This document shows positions 18,441 through 27,741 of a stretch of DNA of 64,000 nt, piece after piece (within the stretch, counting starts at the first letter, position 1; each line of letters begins with the position of its first letter). The notes beneath the pieces were generated by a model, which saw nothing but the letters and a program-made list of their open reading frames with translations, had not been told where the DNA came from and made no database searches. The stretch is from Sphingopyxis sp. (GTDB lineage Bacteria > Pseudomonadota > Alphaproteobacteria > Sphingomonadales > Sphingomonadaceae). The position numbers and the translations under genes were made by a program. The stretch is from positions 1-64,000 of the forward strand of contig NVXM01000027.1 of assembly GCA_002733865.1 (NCBI GenBank). The letters run 5' to 3'.

Positions 18441-18458
18441 ATTGACAAGGCTGTCAAT
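18441..18458. promoter_or_regulatory. Perfect inverted repeat upstream of the CYP153 gene
   Basis: ATTGACA and TGTCAAT (18441-18447 and 18452-18458) are exact inverted repeats separated by 4 bp, 66 bp before the P450 start. The left arm contains a consensus -35 hexamer TTGACA, so a repressor dimer bound here would block the polymerase. The size and symmetry fit a TetR-type operator. No regulator gene is adjacent. Confidence 0.55.
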
Positions 18459-18524
18459 AGAGGCAGATTGGACGAGTTTTGAAACGCAACCGATTGCTGG
18501 AACAAGCAACGGGAGGAGAGACTT

Positions 18525-19838
18525 ATGGCTTCCGTACCCCAAATTGATCTTGGAAATCTGACCACTTCACCAACCGCCGATGAGGCGCTTGAGGCATGGT
18601 ATAAGCGCAATCCGCCGGTTGCGACTGGTGACACAAATCCATGGGATGTGAGCCGAGCCGAGCTGTACAGCAAGGATCTCTGGCGAAAACCATTTGCCGA
18701 GATGCGTGCCAAGGAACCGATCAACAAGGTCACCGGCGGTGTCCACGGCGATTTCTGGAATGTCACCACCTACAAGCCGATACAGCATGTCGAGGCCCTG
18801 CCCGATATTTACTCCTCCGACGTCGCTCAGGGCGGCATAACCATTGCCGAGCCGGATTTTGACGAGGATTTTCAGCTGCCGATGTTCATCGCCATGGACC
18901 GGCCCAAACATACCGGCCAGCGCCGGACCGTCGCCCCTGCTTTCACGCCGACCGAGATGCAGCGTATGGAAGCGGAAATCCGTCAGCGCACCGCCGAGGT
19001 GCTCGATAGCCTGCCATGGGGCGAAAAATTTGACTGGGTCGACAAGGTTTCAATCGAATTGACCACCGGCATGCTCGCCATATTGTTCGGCTTCCCGTGG
19101 GAAGACCGGCGCATGCTTACCTATTGGTCCGACTGGGCTGGGGACGTCGAACTGTCGGTCGCAGAGGACCTCACCGGCCAGCGGCAACAGATATTATATG
19201 AAATGGGTGCCTATTTCACCAAGCTGTGGAACGAGCGGGTCAACGCCGAACCGACTCCTGACCTGATCTCGATGATGATCCATTCCGAACATATGCGCGA
19301 TATGGATCCGATGGAATTCATGGGTAATCTGGTGCTGCTGATCGTCGGCGGCAACGATACCACCCGCAATACGATGTCAGGCGTGGCTTTTGGCCTGAGC
19401 CAATTTCCAGAGGAACGGGAAAAGCTGCAGCAAAATCCGGAGCTCATTCCCAACGCGGTGCAGGAAATCATCCGCTGGCAGACGCCGCTCGCCCACATGC
19501 GACGCACCGCGCTGGAAGATCATGACCTGTTCGGCAACCAGATCAAGAAGGGCGACAAAGTCGTTCTCTGGTATATTTCCGCCAATCGCGACGAAGAGAT
19601 TTTCCCGGAAGCGGACAAGATCAAGGTCGACCGGGAAAATGCCCGCCGTCACCTGGCCTTCGGCTATGGCATTCACCGCTGCGTCGGTGCCCGGCTTGCC
19701 GAGCTGCAGATCCGGATCTTGCTGGAAGAAATGCACAAGCGGCGGATGCAGGTCAATCCGACCGGCAACCATCGCCGTGTCCATGCCTGTTTCGTTCACG
19801 GCTTTCGCGAGCTGGAAGTCGAGCTTTCCAAATATTGA
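18525..19838 (+). CDS. Cytochrome P450, CYP153 family
   Basis: 437 residues, soluble class I bacterial P450. The I-helix oxygen-binding motif is GGNDTTRN, the ExxR of helix K lies in EIIRWQTPLAHMRRTA, and the haem-thiolate loop is FGYGIHRCVGARLAELQIRI. These three stretches, together with SIELTTGMLAILFGFPWEDR, match CYP153, whose members hydroxylate terminal carbons of medium-chain alkanes and related compounds. The start has a strong GGGAGGAG. Class I P450s need a 2Fe-2S ferredoxin and its reductase, often encoded next to CYP153; neither is nearby. A perfect inverted repeat lies in the promoter. Confidence 0.92.
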   Translation: MASVPQIDLGNLTTSPTADEALEAWYKRNPPVATGDTNPWDVSRAELYSKDLWRKPFAEMRAKEPINKVTGGVHGDFWNVTTYKPIQHVEALPDIYSSDVAQGGITIAEPDFDEDFQLPMFIAMDRPKHTGQRRTVAPAFTPTEMQRMEAEIRQRTAEVLDSLPWGEKFDWVDKVSIELTTGMLAILFGFPWEDRRMLTYWSDWAGDVELSVAEDLTGQRQQILYEMGAYFTKLWNERVNAEPTPDLISMMIHSEHMRDMDPMEFMGNLVLLIVGGNDTTRNTMSGVAFGLSQFPEEREKLQQNPELIPNAVQEIIRWQTPLAHMRRTALEDHDLFGNQIKKGDKVVLWYISANRDEEIFPEADKIKVDRENARRHLAFGYGIHRCVGARLAELQIRILLEEMHKRRMQVNPTGNHRRVHACFVHGFRELEVELSKY

Positions 19839-19876
19839 TCAGTTTCTGTTCAGGCGCAATGCTGTAACCAATCTGC

Positions 19877-19898
19877 TTCCCAATCCGAACATTGGGAA
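19877..19898. promoter_or_regulatory. Hairpin or operator just upstream of msrB
   Basis: TTCCCAAT (19877-19884) and ATTGGGAA (19891-19898) form a perfect 8-bp inverted repeat with a 6-base loop. It lies 39 bp after the P450 stop and 20 bp before the msrB start. There is no T tract on either strand, so it is not a standard intrinsic terminator; an operator or an RNA hairpin near the ribosome-binding site is more likely. Confidence 0.4.
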
Positions 19899-19918
19899 AG
19901 ATGGAAAGGACTTTGCAC

Positions 19919-20425
19919 ATGAAATCGCTTGATCGGCGCACGATGATAACCGGAACCCTGGCAGCCGCGGGTGCCTTCGGCGTGGTCAGCCTGTCGGGCG
20001 GCTTTGATGATGCCAAAGCGCGGTCTGGTGGCCCTTTCAAAATCAACCGGTCACCGGAAGAATGGAAGCAGCGGCTGGGGCCAGCGCGCTATCGGATATT
20101 GCGTCTGGAAGGCACCGAACCCGCCTATTCGAGCTCGCTGAATGACGAAAAGCGCAACGGAGTATTCGCCTGTGCCGGTTGCAATCTTGGCGTCTATTCT
20201 TCGAAAACAAAATATGACAGCGGAACTGGCTGGCCAAGCTTCTGGGCACCGATCTCAAAGGACCGGATTGGCACCACAAAAGACTTCAAGCTCGTCTATC
20301 CACGCACCGAAGTCCATTGCGCGCGCTGCGGCGGGCATCTCGGGCACATTTTCAACGATGGCCCAAAACCCACCGGCAAGCGTCACTGCATCAACGGTCT
20401 CGCCCTGAAGTTCATTCCCGCCTAA
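19919..20425 (+). CDS. msrB: Peptide-methionine (R)-S-oxide reductase, exported
   Basis: About 168 residues. MsrB reduces the R epimer of methionine sulfoxide in proteins. The two zinc-binding pairs are CAGC and CARCGGHLGH, and the catalytic Cys is in GKRHCINGLALKF at the C-terminus. The N-terminus (LDRRTMITGTLAAAGAFG) is a Tat-type signal, so the enzyme probably acts in the periplasm on oxidised envelope proteins. The ATG at 19919 is 9 bp after GGAAAGG; an in-frame start at 19892 lies inside the hairpin region. No typical resolving Cys other than in the CXXC pairs is evident. Confidence 0.93.
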   Translation: MKSLDRRTMITGTLAAAGAFGVVSLSGGFDDAKARSGGPFKINRSPEEWKQRLGPARYRILRLEGTEPAYSSSLNDEKRNGVFACAGCNLGVYSSKTKYDSGTGWPSFWAPISKDRIGTTKDFKLVYPRTEVHCARCGGHLGHIFNDGPKPTGKRHCINGLALKFIPA

Positions 20426-20434
20426 CCGGAAACA

Positions 20435-20812
20435 TCAACTCTCTGGCGCGTCTATCTGCTGCCAGAATTCGATCTTGATCCCGTCGCAATCGAGGATCCA
20501 GGCAAATTTGCCATATCCCTCATCGACCTTGCCCAAAACCTCCAGCCCCTTTTCTTCGAGCTGCGCGACATAGGCGTCCAGATCATCCACCCGCAGGTTG
20601 ATCATGAAATCTGCCTTGCTGGGTTGCAGATAGTCCGTATCTTCTGGAAAGTGGCTGATCAGACTATAGGGCTTCTCGCCTGTCTCCTCCGACCAGCTGA
20701 GCATCGGACCATATTCTCCATCCAGCTCAAGATATTCCTTGTACCATTTGCGCGTTGCCGCTGGGTCCTTCACCTTGTGAAAGACGCCACCGAGACCGGT
20801 GACTCTTGCCAT
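20435..20812 (-). CDS. VOC family (glyoxalase/bleomycin-resistance fold) protein
   Basis: About 125 residues with the paired beta-alpha-beta-beta-beta modules of the vicinal oxygen chelate fold: GGVFHKVKDPAATRKWYKEY at the N-terminus and FAWILDCDGIKIEFWQ near the C-terminus, where the Glu is a usual metal ligand. Members include glyoxalases, dioxygenases and antibiotic-binding proteins, and the substrate cannot be inferred. The start at 20812 follows GTGGAG; it converges with msrB with 9 bp between stops. Confidence 0.82.
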   Translation of the reverse strand: MARVTGLGGVFHKVKDPAATRKWYKEYLELDGEYGPMLSWSEETGEKPYSLISHFPEDTDYLQPSKADFMINLRVDDLDAYVAQLEEKGLEVLGKVDEGYGKFAWILDCDGIKIEFWQQIDAPES

Positions 20813-20864
20813 TATAATCTCCACGGTTTTATTTTTTTGACGACCGAGAGACGACTATTATATT

Positions 20865-22637
20865 TTACATCTCGTTTCGCAATCCTATTGGCAAAACGCG
20901 CCAGAGAATCAGGCCGTTGTCCCGAATATGCACAGATTGCAGCCAGTCCGGCTGATCGCCATTGGCCAGTTGTGCCCACAGGCCTTCCGGGTGTTTTTTC
21001 GCATAAAGAGCGAGTTCGGGCTCTTCACTACAGACAACGATGTAGCGGATGCTGTGGTGTTCCAGCAAGGCACGCGCCTTATCTGGAGCGGAGATAAAAA
21101 TCCTGATCTGGTCGGCCATGGCCTGGTCGTTGCGATGGTGACTGGTGGCCAACACCGAATGCGGCGTCAGCAACAGAATAGGCGGGCCAAAATCAAACGG
21201 CGCGAGGATATTGGATCGCGGCAAGGCGTTCAGCCGGGCGAGCGAGACATCCTTGTCACAAAGCGCTGCGTCTGGATTTTTTGGTGATGTCTCTTCCTTT
21301 GGATCGAAGGCGTTGAACACTGCGACAGCCAGCGGTCCTGGCAGGACCAGCATCACCACTGCTGCGGTGGCAAATATGCGTGATACCGGACGCTTGATGG
21401 CACGGGCCCGAACGAACGCCAGGTGCACAGCCCAGGCCATGAATGGCAGAGCAAAGGCCGCGGCAACCGCCATGGCGCGCTGAACAAAGAGCGACAGCAA
21501 CAGCGCCCACAGAAAAGCATAGGCGAGCACCGACAATTTGCGGCGATCGATCCCGGTCGGTCGCGACCACATGATGAACAGCAGACTGACAAATCCGACG
21601 ATGATCGATCCACCAATTATGGTGACCATATTTTTGCCATTCTGATACCAGATCGGCAGCCCTTCCAGTACGTTCACCAACCAATATTCGCGGACAAGCG
21701 GGTCCATTGTGTTGAACGCGCCGCCCATACATTGCGGAGCGAAGCCGTAAAGGACCGACAACGCGGCTCCGCCGGCAACGGCGAGGCAGATCGCGCGCAG
21801 TGGCAGGTTGGCAGGCAGCCATTTGATCGCCGGCAGGATGATCGCGGCACCAGCGGTGCAGGCCAGCAGATGGGCGGGCGACAGCGCGTCACAATAGTTG
21901 ATTGCGGTGTTGAAATGGCCTTGCGTGGCGAAGTAGAACAGGAGACTGCCGATCAGGAAAGACAGCAGCGTCCAGAATAATCGGACTCCCTTTTCGATCT
22001 GAAACACCCAGCGCCACACTAGCAGCACAATGAAGGCCGCAGACAGCGGCAGCCCTTCCAGCGATATCGAAAGCCAGAGCGCCAGCGTGGTGCCAAGCAC
22101 GATTCCACCCTGGCGCTTTTCCGGCCAGAACAGGGTCCATAGAGCGGCCAGCGCCAGAACAATCTGCCAGCCATGATGATCAACCCGCATCGGCCGGATC
22201 TGTGCAACAATCGGCACGGCCGTTGCCGTCAGCGCTGCCGCCAATAGCGCGACCTTGCGGTCAAAAATCGGTTCGGTAATCTGCACGGCTAGCCACATGG
22301 CGCAGCCCAATGTAACCAGCGGCACGATGACCATGGCTGCGGTCTCGGCGGCGGCCGCACCCAGCAAAGGCTTGAACAGCAGGAACACCAGCGCCAGCGG
22401 CAATTCGATCCAGCGCGGCCAGTGCATCGGCTGGCTGTCCGGTTCACCGATGCGATATTGGACGGTATCAAACCAGCTCTGGCCGCCAAGCCAGTCGCGC
22501 AGCTGCACCATGCGGAGCTGGTCGTCGGGGCCCCAGCCGATGCCGCTGGCAATCTGCCCGCGGGTAACGAGAATCATCACCGCGCAGACCGCGAGCCAGA
22601 TCAGAAATATCGGCCAGTTGCCGCGCAAGCGTTCCAA
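20865..22637 (-). CDS. Polytopic membrane protein, GT-C glycosyltransferase-like
   Basis: 590 residues with about 11 membrane spans and a C-terminal periplasmic domain of about 130 residues. The first extracytoplasmic loop has WGPDDQLRMVQLRDWL with an acidic pair, and the second has MRVDHHGWQI. This arrangement of an acidic motif after span 1 and a DHH-like motif resembles oligosaccharyltransferase STT3-type GT-C enzymes, though I cannot claim homology from inspection. It is the last gene of a minus-strand operon with a sulfatase-fold enzyme (4 bp away), GtrA and a mutase-like flavoprotein, which supports a role in transferring a lipid-linked sugar on the periplasmic side. Confidence 0.6.
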   Translation of the reverse strand: MERLRGNWPIFLIWLAVCAVMILVTRGQIASGIGWGPDDQLRMVQLRDWLGGQSWFDTVQYRIGEPDSQPMHWPRWIELPLALVFLLFKPLLGAAAAETAAMVIVPLVTLGCAMWLAVQITEPIFDRKVALLAAALTATAVPIVAQIRPMRVDHHGWQIVLALAALWTLFWPEKRQGGIVLGTTLALWLSISLEGLPLSAAFIVLLVWRWVFQIEKGVRLFWTLLSFLIGSLLFYFATQGHFNTAINYCDALSPAHLLACTAGAAIILPAIKWLPANLPLRAICLAVAGGAALSVLYGFAPQCMGGAFNTMDPLVREYWLVNVLEGLPIWYQNGKNMVTIIGGSIIVGFVSLLFIMWSRPTGIDRRKLSVLAYAFLWALLLSLFVQRAMAVAAAFALPFMAWAVHLAFVRARAIKRPVSRIFATAAVVMLVLPGPLAVAVFNAFDPKEETSPKNPDAALCDKDVSLARLNALPRSNILAPFDFGPPILLLTPHSVLATSHHRNDQAMADQIRIFISAPDKARALLEHHSIRYIVVCSEEPELALYAKKHPEGLWAQLANGDQPDWLQSVHIRDNGLILWRVLPIGLRNEM

Positions 22638-22641
22638 AATC

Positions 22642-24021
22642 CTATCCCTCGGGTTGTGAACGCTTGGCTTTCAGGTAAAGCCATGGCACCCTTTCGGGGT
22701 CAAATTGCGAACGGTGATGGCGGTCAAAGAAGGGCGGCATATGGTCGCCAACCAGCAGGATATCCGTTTCGGGGAAGTCTTTTGCCGTAATTTCCTTGAT
22801 CAGCGCCTGGTCGATATCGTCGAAAATCGCAAACTGGCGGCAAATCATCGGATAATCGCGCGCCAGCTCGATCGACACGTCTTCGCAATTGCCGGAATGC
22901 AGATTGAGCTCGGTCGGAACAGGCAAATGGCTGTTCAGCGTAAGCCAATATTGAAATGTCGGTTGCGTCGCCCGTTTCAGATTGTCGGCGAGCATCTTCG
23001 GTACCTGGCGATCACAGGCGCCAGCGAACACGCCGCCACATTTTTCCGCGCCGCGCTCTTCCAGATCGATCGCGAATTCACGCTTTTGGAAACCGATTTT
23101 CGGATACCAGGTTTCGCGCTTGAAGAACGGGCCCTTGAAACTGTGCATCGCCTGGGTGGCATAGCCTTTCTTGGCGAGCTGCGCTGGCAGGCAATTGAGG
23201 ACCGCCGGGTTATCGGTCTTGAGCAATTCATAATAATCGCCCCAGCGGCCGCAGAGCTCACGCATCTCGCCGGCGGTGGTGCTGTTGTAATAGAAGCTGG
23301 TGCCCTGACTGACGTCGTAGCGCGCCTTGACCGCGCTGCTCTTGTATTTCGCGAACAGCTTGTCCGACATTGCCTTGTTATTTTTGGGGACGCCCAGCGA
23401 CTCCACGATGATCAGCACGAGATTGCGCTTACCATCCGCGCGCGCTGCAAAACCGGACTTGGTTACCGCGGACTCAAATGCAGCGCCAGCCGGTGCCGGC
23501 CGGAAATAATGACCCCGCATGCTCTCGCCGACAGCGGCATCTGCACCAACCAGGCCAAAGATCAAAGCCCCCCCGAGGATGATATGCAAGGGTTTGGAAA
23601 AATTCGTATCCCGCTTGAGCAGGAACCAGCTGCCGATCAATATACCGATTACCACCACGCCCGCGGCAATATATTCGATCGAATCGCTCGGCTTGATTTC
23701 TGCGAAAAACTGCAGCGAATATAGCAGGGAGTCCATGGTCAGGCTGAATAGGCCGGACACAAAGGAAAGCAGCGAATATATCATGACACTCGCGAAGGTC
23801 AGCCACTGCACCAGCCGCGGCATGCGTTTGACAATCAGGCCAGCGAACCCCGCCAGCGCAATCGGAATGGCGCGCGGCGGCGCGCCTACCATCCACATCG
23901 CCATGAACGGAATATTGGCGAGGACAATCCAGACCAGCGCCCAGTTGATAAATTTCGTGAAGTCAGGGCTGAACCGGTGCGCCTTTGGCGGCGCTGCCAG
24001 GGTCATATCCATGTAGCTCAC
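22642..24021 (-). CDS. Sulfatase-fold membrane transferase (LTA synthase/EptA-like)
   Basis: 459 residues: five N-terminal membrane spans (to about residue 170) and a periplasmic alkaline-phosphatase-superfamily domain. Active-site features are the first metal motif NLVLIIVESLG, a candidate nucleophile Thr in YYNSTTAGEMRELCG, and DILLVGDHMPPFFDRHH near the C-terminus. Relatives transfer phosphoglycerol or phosphoethanolamine from phospholipids to surface polymers. The GTG start at 24021 has GGAG 7 bp upstream and overlaps the GtrA stop by 4 bp. Substrate is unknown; the operon suggests modification of an exported glycan. Confidence 0.82.
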   Translation of the reverse strand: MSYMDMTLAAPPKAHRFSPDFTKFINWALVWIVLANIPFMAMWMVGAPPRAIPIALAGFAGLIVKRMPRLVQWLTFASVMIYSLLSFVSGLFSLTMDSLLYSLQFFAEIKPSDSIEYIAAGVVVIGILIGSWFLLKRDTNFSKPLHIILGGALIFGLVGADAAVGESMRGHYFRPAPAGAAFESAVTKSGFAARADGKRNLVLIIVESLGVPKNNKAMSDKLFAKYKSSAVKARYDVSQGTSFYYNSTTAGEMRELCGRWGDYYELLKTDNPAVLNCLPAQLAKKGYATQAMHSFKGPFFKRETWYPKIGFQKREFAIDLEERGAEKCGGVFAGACDRQVPKMLADNLKRATQPTFQYWLTLNSHLPVPTELNLHSGNCEDVSIELARDYPMICRQFAIFDDIDQALIKEITAKDFPETDILLVGDHMPPFFDRHHRSQFDPERVPWLYLKAKRSQPEG

Positions 24022-24470
24022 CGGAACACTCCATATTTGCGCGTCAGGTAGACGGCGAAGAAACTGACCGCGACTGCTGCTGCCTTCGCCATGACCGGCT
24101 GGACGCCAGCGCTGCTCAGTCCGCTCACCATGCTGACGGTTATCCCCAGGCCCAATACCGCCGTCCCGATGAAGCCCAGCCGCTGCAAATGCAGCGCCGC
24201 ACCTCCGCGTGCCTTGCCAGGGAACACGAAGCTAGATGAAATGAACCAGTGAACGACGATCCCGGCGCTATAGCCGGCTGCCGATGCCCAGCCCGGATCG
24301 ACCATGAATGCAACGAGAACCATGAACAGCGCGACGTCAAATGCCAGGCTGACAACGCTCGCCAGCAAATATCGGGTGATCGAAAAACGATTTAGTGTCG
24401 CGATCGGGGCGGGCAAATTCGCAATCCAGCCACCCACGATCGACCGTCTCTCTGCGCCACTTCGGTTCAT
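24018..24470 (-). CDS. GtrA family membrane protein
   Basis: 150 residues with four membrane spans and the GtrA/DPMS fold pattern: RYLLASVVSLAFDVALF at span 1, YSAGIVVHWFISSSFVF in the middle, and AVSFFAVYLTRKYGVFR at the end. GtrA-like proteins flip or scaffold undecaprenyl-phosphate-linked sugars used by periplasmic glycosyltransferases. It overlaps the sulfatase-fold gene by 4 bp and follows the mutase-like gene by 5 bp, so all four genes act as one transcription unit. Confidence 0.88.
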   Translation of the reverse strand: MNRSGAERRSIVGGWIANLPAPIATLNRFSITRYLLASVVSLAFDVALFMVLVAFMVDPGWASAAGYSAGIVVHWFISSSFVFPGKARGGAALHLQRLGFIGTAVLGLGITVSMVSGLSSAGVQPVMAKAAAVAVSFFAVYLTRKYGVFR

Positions 24471-24475
24471 GAATT

Positions 24476-26059
24476 TTACGCCGCTTTCCTGGATTTATCC
24501 TGCGGCACCTCTTCAATCCGCGTCGGCACATCGCGCATGCTTTCGAGAGCGGCGACACGATCTTCACTGATCTCGTCAGCGATCACCCGCTGTGCACCTT
24601 CATCGCCCGCTTCGTGATATTCGGCGTCTTCATTGACGTTCCAGACATTCCATTTGCGGGTACCGGCTTCAATATTCTCGACCGTCAGCATCGCGGTCAT
24701 CATCGCGTGATCCTGATTATTATAGCGGTGCATCCCGTTGCGGCCGACCATGTGCAGCGTCGGGAAACGGCTTTCCAGATCATCGCGCATGGCAGCGACA
24801 TTATCTTCATAGCTGTCGTCATAGACCGGATAGGCTTTCTCCTGACGGACAACCACGCCGCTGACGACATCTTCCGCCTTGCACAGGCCGAGAATCGCCA
24901 TTTCCTGTTTCGCCAGTTCGACCAGCTGCTCGTCGGACGAAGACCAGAGGCCGTCATTTTCGAAGCAGAAATATTCGAGGCCGACGCAGGCGATATTCTC
25001 GTCCGGCACCATTTCCGGTGACCAACTGCGGAAATTCTGGACCCGGCCGACCTGCACGCGGTCATCATGGATATAGATCCAGTTGTCGGGGAACAGGTCG
25101 TCCGACTTGATCATGATCGCCACGGTCAGGAAGTCGCGATAGTTGAGATCCTGCGCTTCCGGCATCGACTTCGGCAGCGGATGGATGCGGGTGGCCAGTT
25201 CGCGCATCGGCGCGCTGGAAATCACATGTTTTGCGGTGATCACGGTTTCGCCATCCGCGTTGGTCGCCCCGACCCGCCAGTTGCCGTTGGCATCCTGCGC
25301 CAGCTGTTTGAGCCTGTGACCCATCAGAACCCGGTTGCCCTTGGCTTCGACATGGCGTTTCGCAGCATCCCACATCATGCCGGGCCCGAGGCGGGGATAG
25401 CGGAAGGTTTCGAGGAGAGTCTTGACCTCCTGCCCGTCATTGGGCTTGCGGTTCAGACCGAGCGAGCGTTTCAGGCCATCGGTGACCGCGTTCCAGAGGC
25501 TCAGCCCCTTGATGCGCTGCGCCGCCCAGTCCGCCGACATTTCGTCGCATGGCATGCCCCAGACCTTCTCGGTGTAGGTTTTGAAGAAAATCGAATAGAG
25601 TTTGTAGCCGAACTGGTTGACCGTCCAGTCTTCAAAGCTCTTCACATTCTTGTTCGGAAAAACCTTCGCCTTGCCATAGCTCAGCATGCACAGAGTCGAC
25701 CGCCAGATGCCCAGATTCCACAGCGCTTCAAAGGCGCGCAAGGGATAGCTATAGAATTTGCCCTCATAATAGATCCGGCTCATCCGTGGCCGCTGAATAA
25801 AGTCGTCGGGCAGGATCTCGTTCCACAGATCAACCACTTCCTGGCTTTTGGAAAAGAAGCGATGCCCGCCAATATCAAAGCGAAAGCCTTCATGCTCCAC
25901 CGTCCGGCTGATTCCACCGACATATTTCGGGTCTTTCTCGATCACGGTGACCGAATAGCCCTTTTTGGAAAGCAGATAGGCAGCGGTCAGACCGGCAGGT
26001 CCGGCCCCGATAATGGCGACATCTACGACATTGTCGGCGGCGTTGCTTGGCGTGTTCAT
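24476..26059 (-). CDS. FAD-dependent oxidoreductase, UDP-galactopyranose-mutase-like
   Basis: 527 residues. The N-terminal dinucleotide motif is VDVAIIGAGPAGLTAAYLLS, followed by IEKDPKYVGGISRTVEHEG and FDIGGHRFFSK, the GGH turn shared with UDP-galactopyranose mutases and related amine-oxidase-fold proteins. The body (YTEKVWGMPCDEMSADWAAQ) matches a sphingomonad family annotated as FAD-dependent oxidoreductases of cell-wall sugar metabolism. As first gene of the operon with GtrA, a sulfatase-fold transferase and a GT-C-like protein, it may isomerise the sugar donor. Whether it makes a furanose is inference. Confidence 0.8.
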   Translation of the reverse strand: MNTPSNAADNVVDVAIIGAGPAGLTAAYLLSKKGYSVTVIEKDPKYVGGISRTVEHEGFRFDIGGHRFFSKSQEVVDLWNEILPDDFIQRPRMSRIYYEGKFYSYPLRAFEALWNLGIWRSTLCMLSYGKAKVFPNKNVKSFEDWTVNQFGYKLYSIFFKTYTEKVWGMPCDEMSADWAAQRIKGLSLWNAVTDGLKRSLGLNRKPNDGQEVKTLLETFRYPRLGPGMMWDAAKRHVEAKGNRVLMGHRLKQLAQDANGNWRVGATNADGETVITAKHVISSAPMRELATRIHPLPKSMPEAQDLNYRDFLTVAIMIKSDDLFPDNWIYIHDDRVQVGRVQNFRSWSPEMVPDENIACVGLEYFCFENDGLWSSSDEQLVELAKQEMAILGLCKAEDVVSGVVVRQEKAYPVYDDSYEDNVAAMRDDLESRFPTLHMVGRNGMHRYNNQDHAMMTAMLTVENIEAGTRKWNVWNVNEDAEYHEAGDEGAQRVIADEISEDRVAALESMRDVPTRIEEVPQDKSRKAA

Positions 26060-26182
26060 CAGTCTGGTCCCTGTCCATGGTGCACTCTAAGCGAGCGCGG
26101 TTCATGTTTCGAAAACAGGAGTGAAGGAAATTGGTTAGCAGATGGTTAATATAGACTGGAAATATGCTGCCGGGAACGCGCC

Positions 26183-27741
26183 CTATTGGTCGCTGATCGG
26201 CGGAACCGGCTGTTGCGGTGCGTCGACATCGCTCTCGTGCACTTCGACATGGCCGCGCCCGACATGGCTCTTTCTGTAACCATAAGCGAAATAGAGCAGC
26301 AGCCCGATCCCGCCCCAGATGGGCAGCACCATCTTGGCTTCGAACGGCAGATTGTAGAACAGCCCCAGACAACCGATGATCGCCAGCGGTGCGACAATCC
26401 ACACCAGCGGCGTCCGGAACGGCCGGTGACGGGCCGGATCGGTGCGGCGCAGAATCAGCACCGCCAGGGCCACCATCAAAAAGGCAAATAACGTCCCCGA
26501 GTTGGAAATGTCCGCCAATTGCCCGACCGGCAGAAACGCGGCAAAAACCGACACGGCAACGCCGGTAATCGCGGTCACGATATGCGGCGTCTTCCATTTC
26601 GGATGGATAGAGGCCAGCTTTTCCGGCAGCAGGCCATCGCGCGCCATCACGAAGAAGATCCGGGTCTGGCCGAACAACATGATCAGGATCACCGATGGCA
26701 AGGCCAGGAAAGCCGCAATACCGATCATATTGCCAAAGACAGGATGACCAATCGTCCTCAGGACAAAAGCCAGCGCCTCATGGCTGCACACCAGCGGCTC
26801 GCGGCCGGCTGACAGCAGGGCCTGGCATTGCATTCGGTGCTGCCGGGGGCCAGCACATTGCCCGCCGCATCGACAATCGGCTGCGCGCCAACCGTACCAA
26901 TCGCGCCTGCCGCGACCAGCAGATAGAAGACCGTACAGATGCCGAGACTGCCGATCAGCCCGATCGGTACATTGCGCTGCGGATTCTTGGTCTCCTCGGC
27001 AGCAGTCGAAACCGCGTCAAAGCCGACATAGGCAAAGAAGATCGAGGCCGCCGCGCCGACCGCGCCGAAGCCACGGCTCTCGCCAAACCACCCATTGGGC
27101 AAAAACGGATCGAAATTCTGCCCCTTTATCATCGGCAGGGTCAGCGCGATGAAGACGGTCAGCGCCGTCACCTTGATCGCAACCAGAACGGCATTGACCT
27201 TGGCGCTCTCGCTGGTGCCGATCATCAATAGAAAGGTGACCAGCAGCGCGATGATCAGCGCCGGCAGGTTGACCAGCCCGCCCGGTGCATAGCTGCCAAT
27301 CGTCAGCGCTCTCGGCAACTCGATCCCGGCATTGGCGAGCAGTCCGACAAAATAGCCCGACCAACCGACCGAAACCGCGCTCGCCGCAACCGCATATTCC
27401 AGGATCAACGCCCAGCCGACCATCCACGCCAGCAACTCGCCCATCACCGCATAGGTATAGGTATAGGCTGAGCCCGATACCGGCACCATCGAGGCGAGTT
27501 CCGAATAGCAGAGCGCGGCAACCGCGCAGACCAGCCCGGCGATCACGAAACTCCACATCATCCCCGGCCCGGCCTTCTGCGCCGCCTCCGATGTCAGCAC
27601 GAAAATCCCGGTTCCGATAATCGCGCCGACGCCCAGCAGGGTCAGCTGAACAGGCCCGAGCGAGCGGGTAAGCGCCTTCTTCTCTGCTGTAGCCAAAATT
27701 GCGTCGAGGGGTTTGATACGTCCGAACAGATTGAATGCCAT
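26183..27741 (-). pseudogene. APC-family amino-acid permease, split by a frameshift
   Basis: Two overlapping frames together give one cationic-amino-acid-transporter-like permease. The N-terminal part (27741 down to about 26835) starts FNLFGRIKPLDAILATAEKK, has the APC motif GVGAIIGTGIFVLTSEAA and runs through span 8 to NVLAPGSTEC. The C-terminal part continues in the next frame as AGREPLVCSHEALAFVLR and MLFGQTRIFFVMARDGLLPEK to the stop at 26183. Joined, they make about 515 residues, the expected length. The frame change falls near 26835 and corresponds to loss of one base or gain of two. It lies in a periplasmic loop-like segment. A sequencing error, programmed shifting or true inactivation are all possible; both halves look otherwise undecayed, which favours a recent event or an error. 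Confidence 0.85.
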
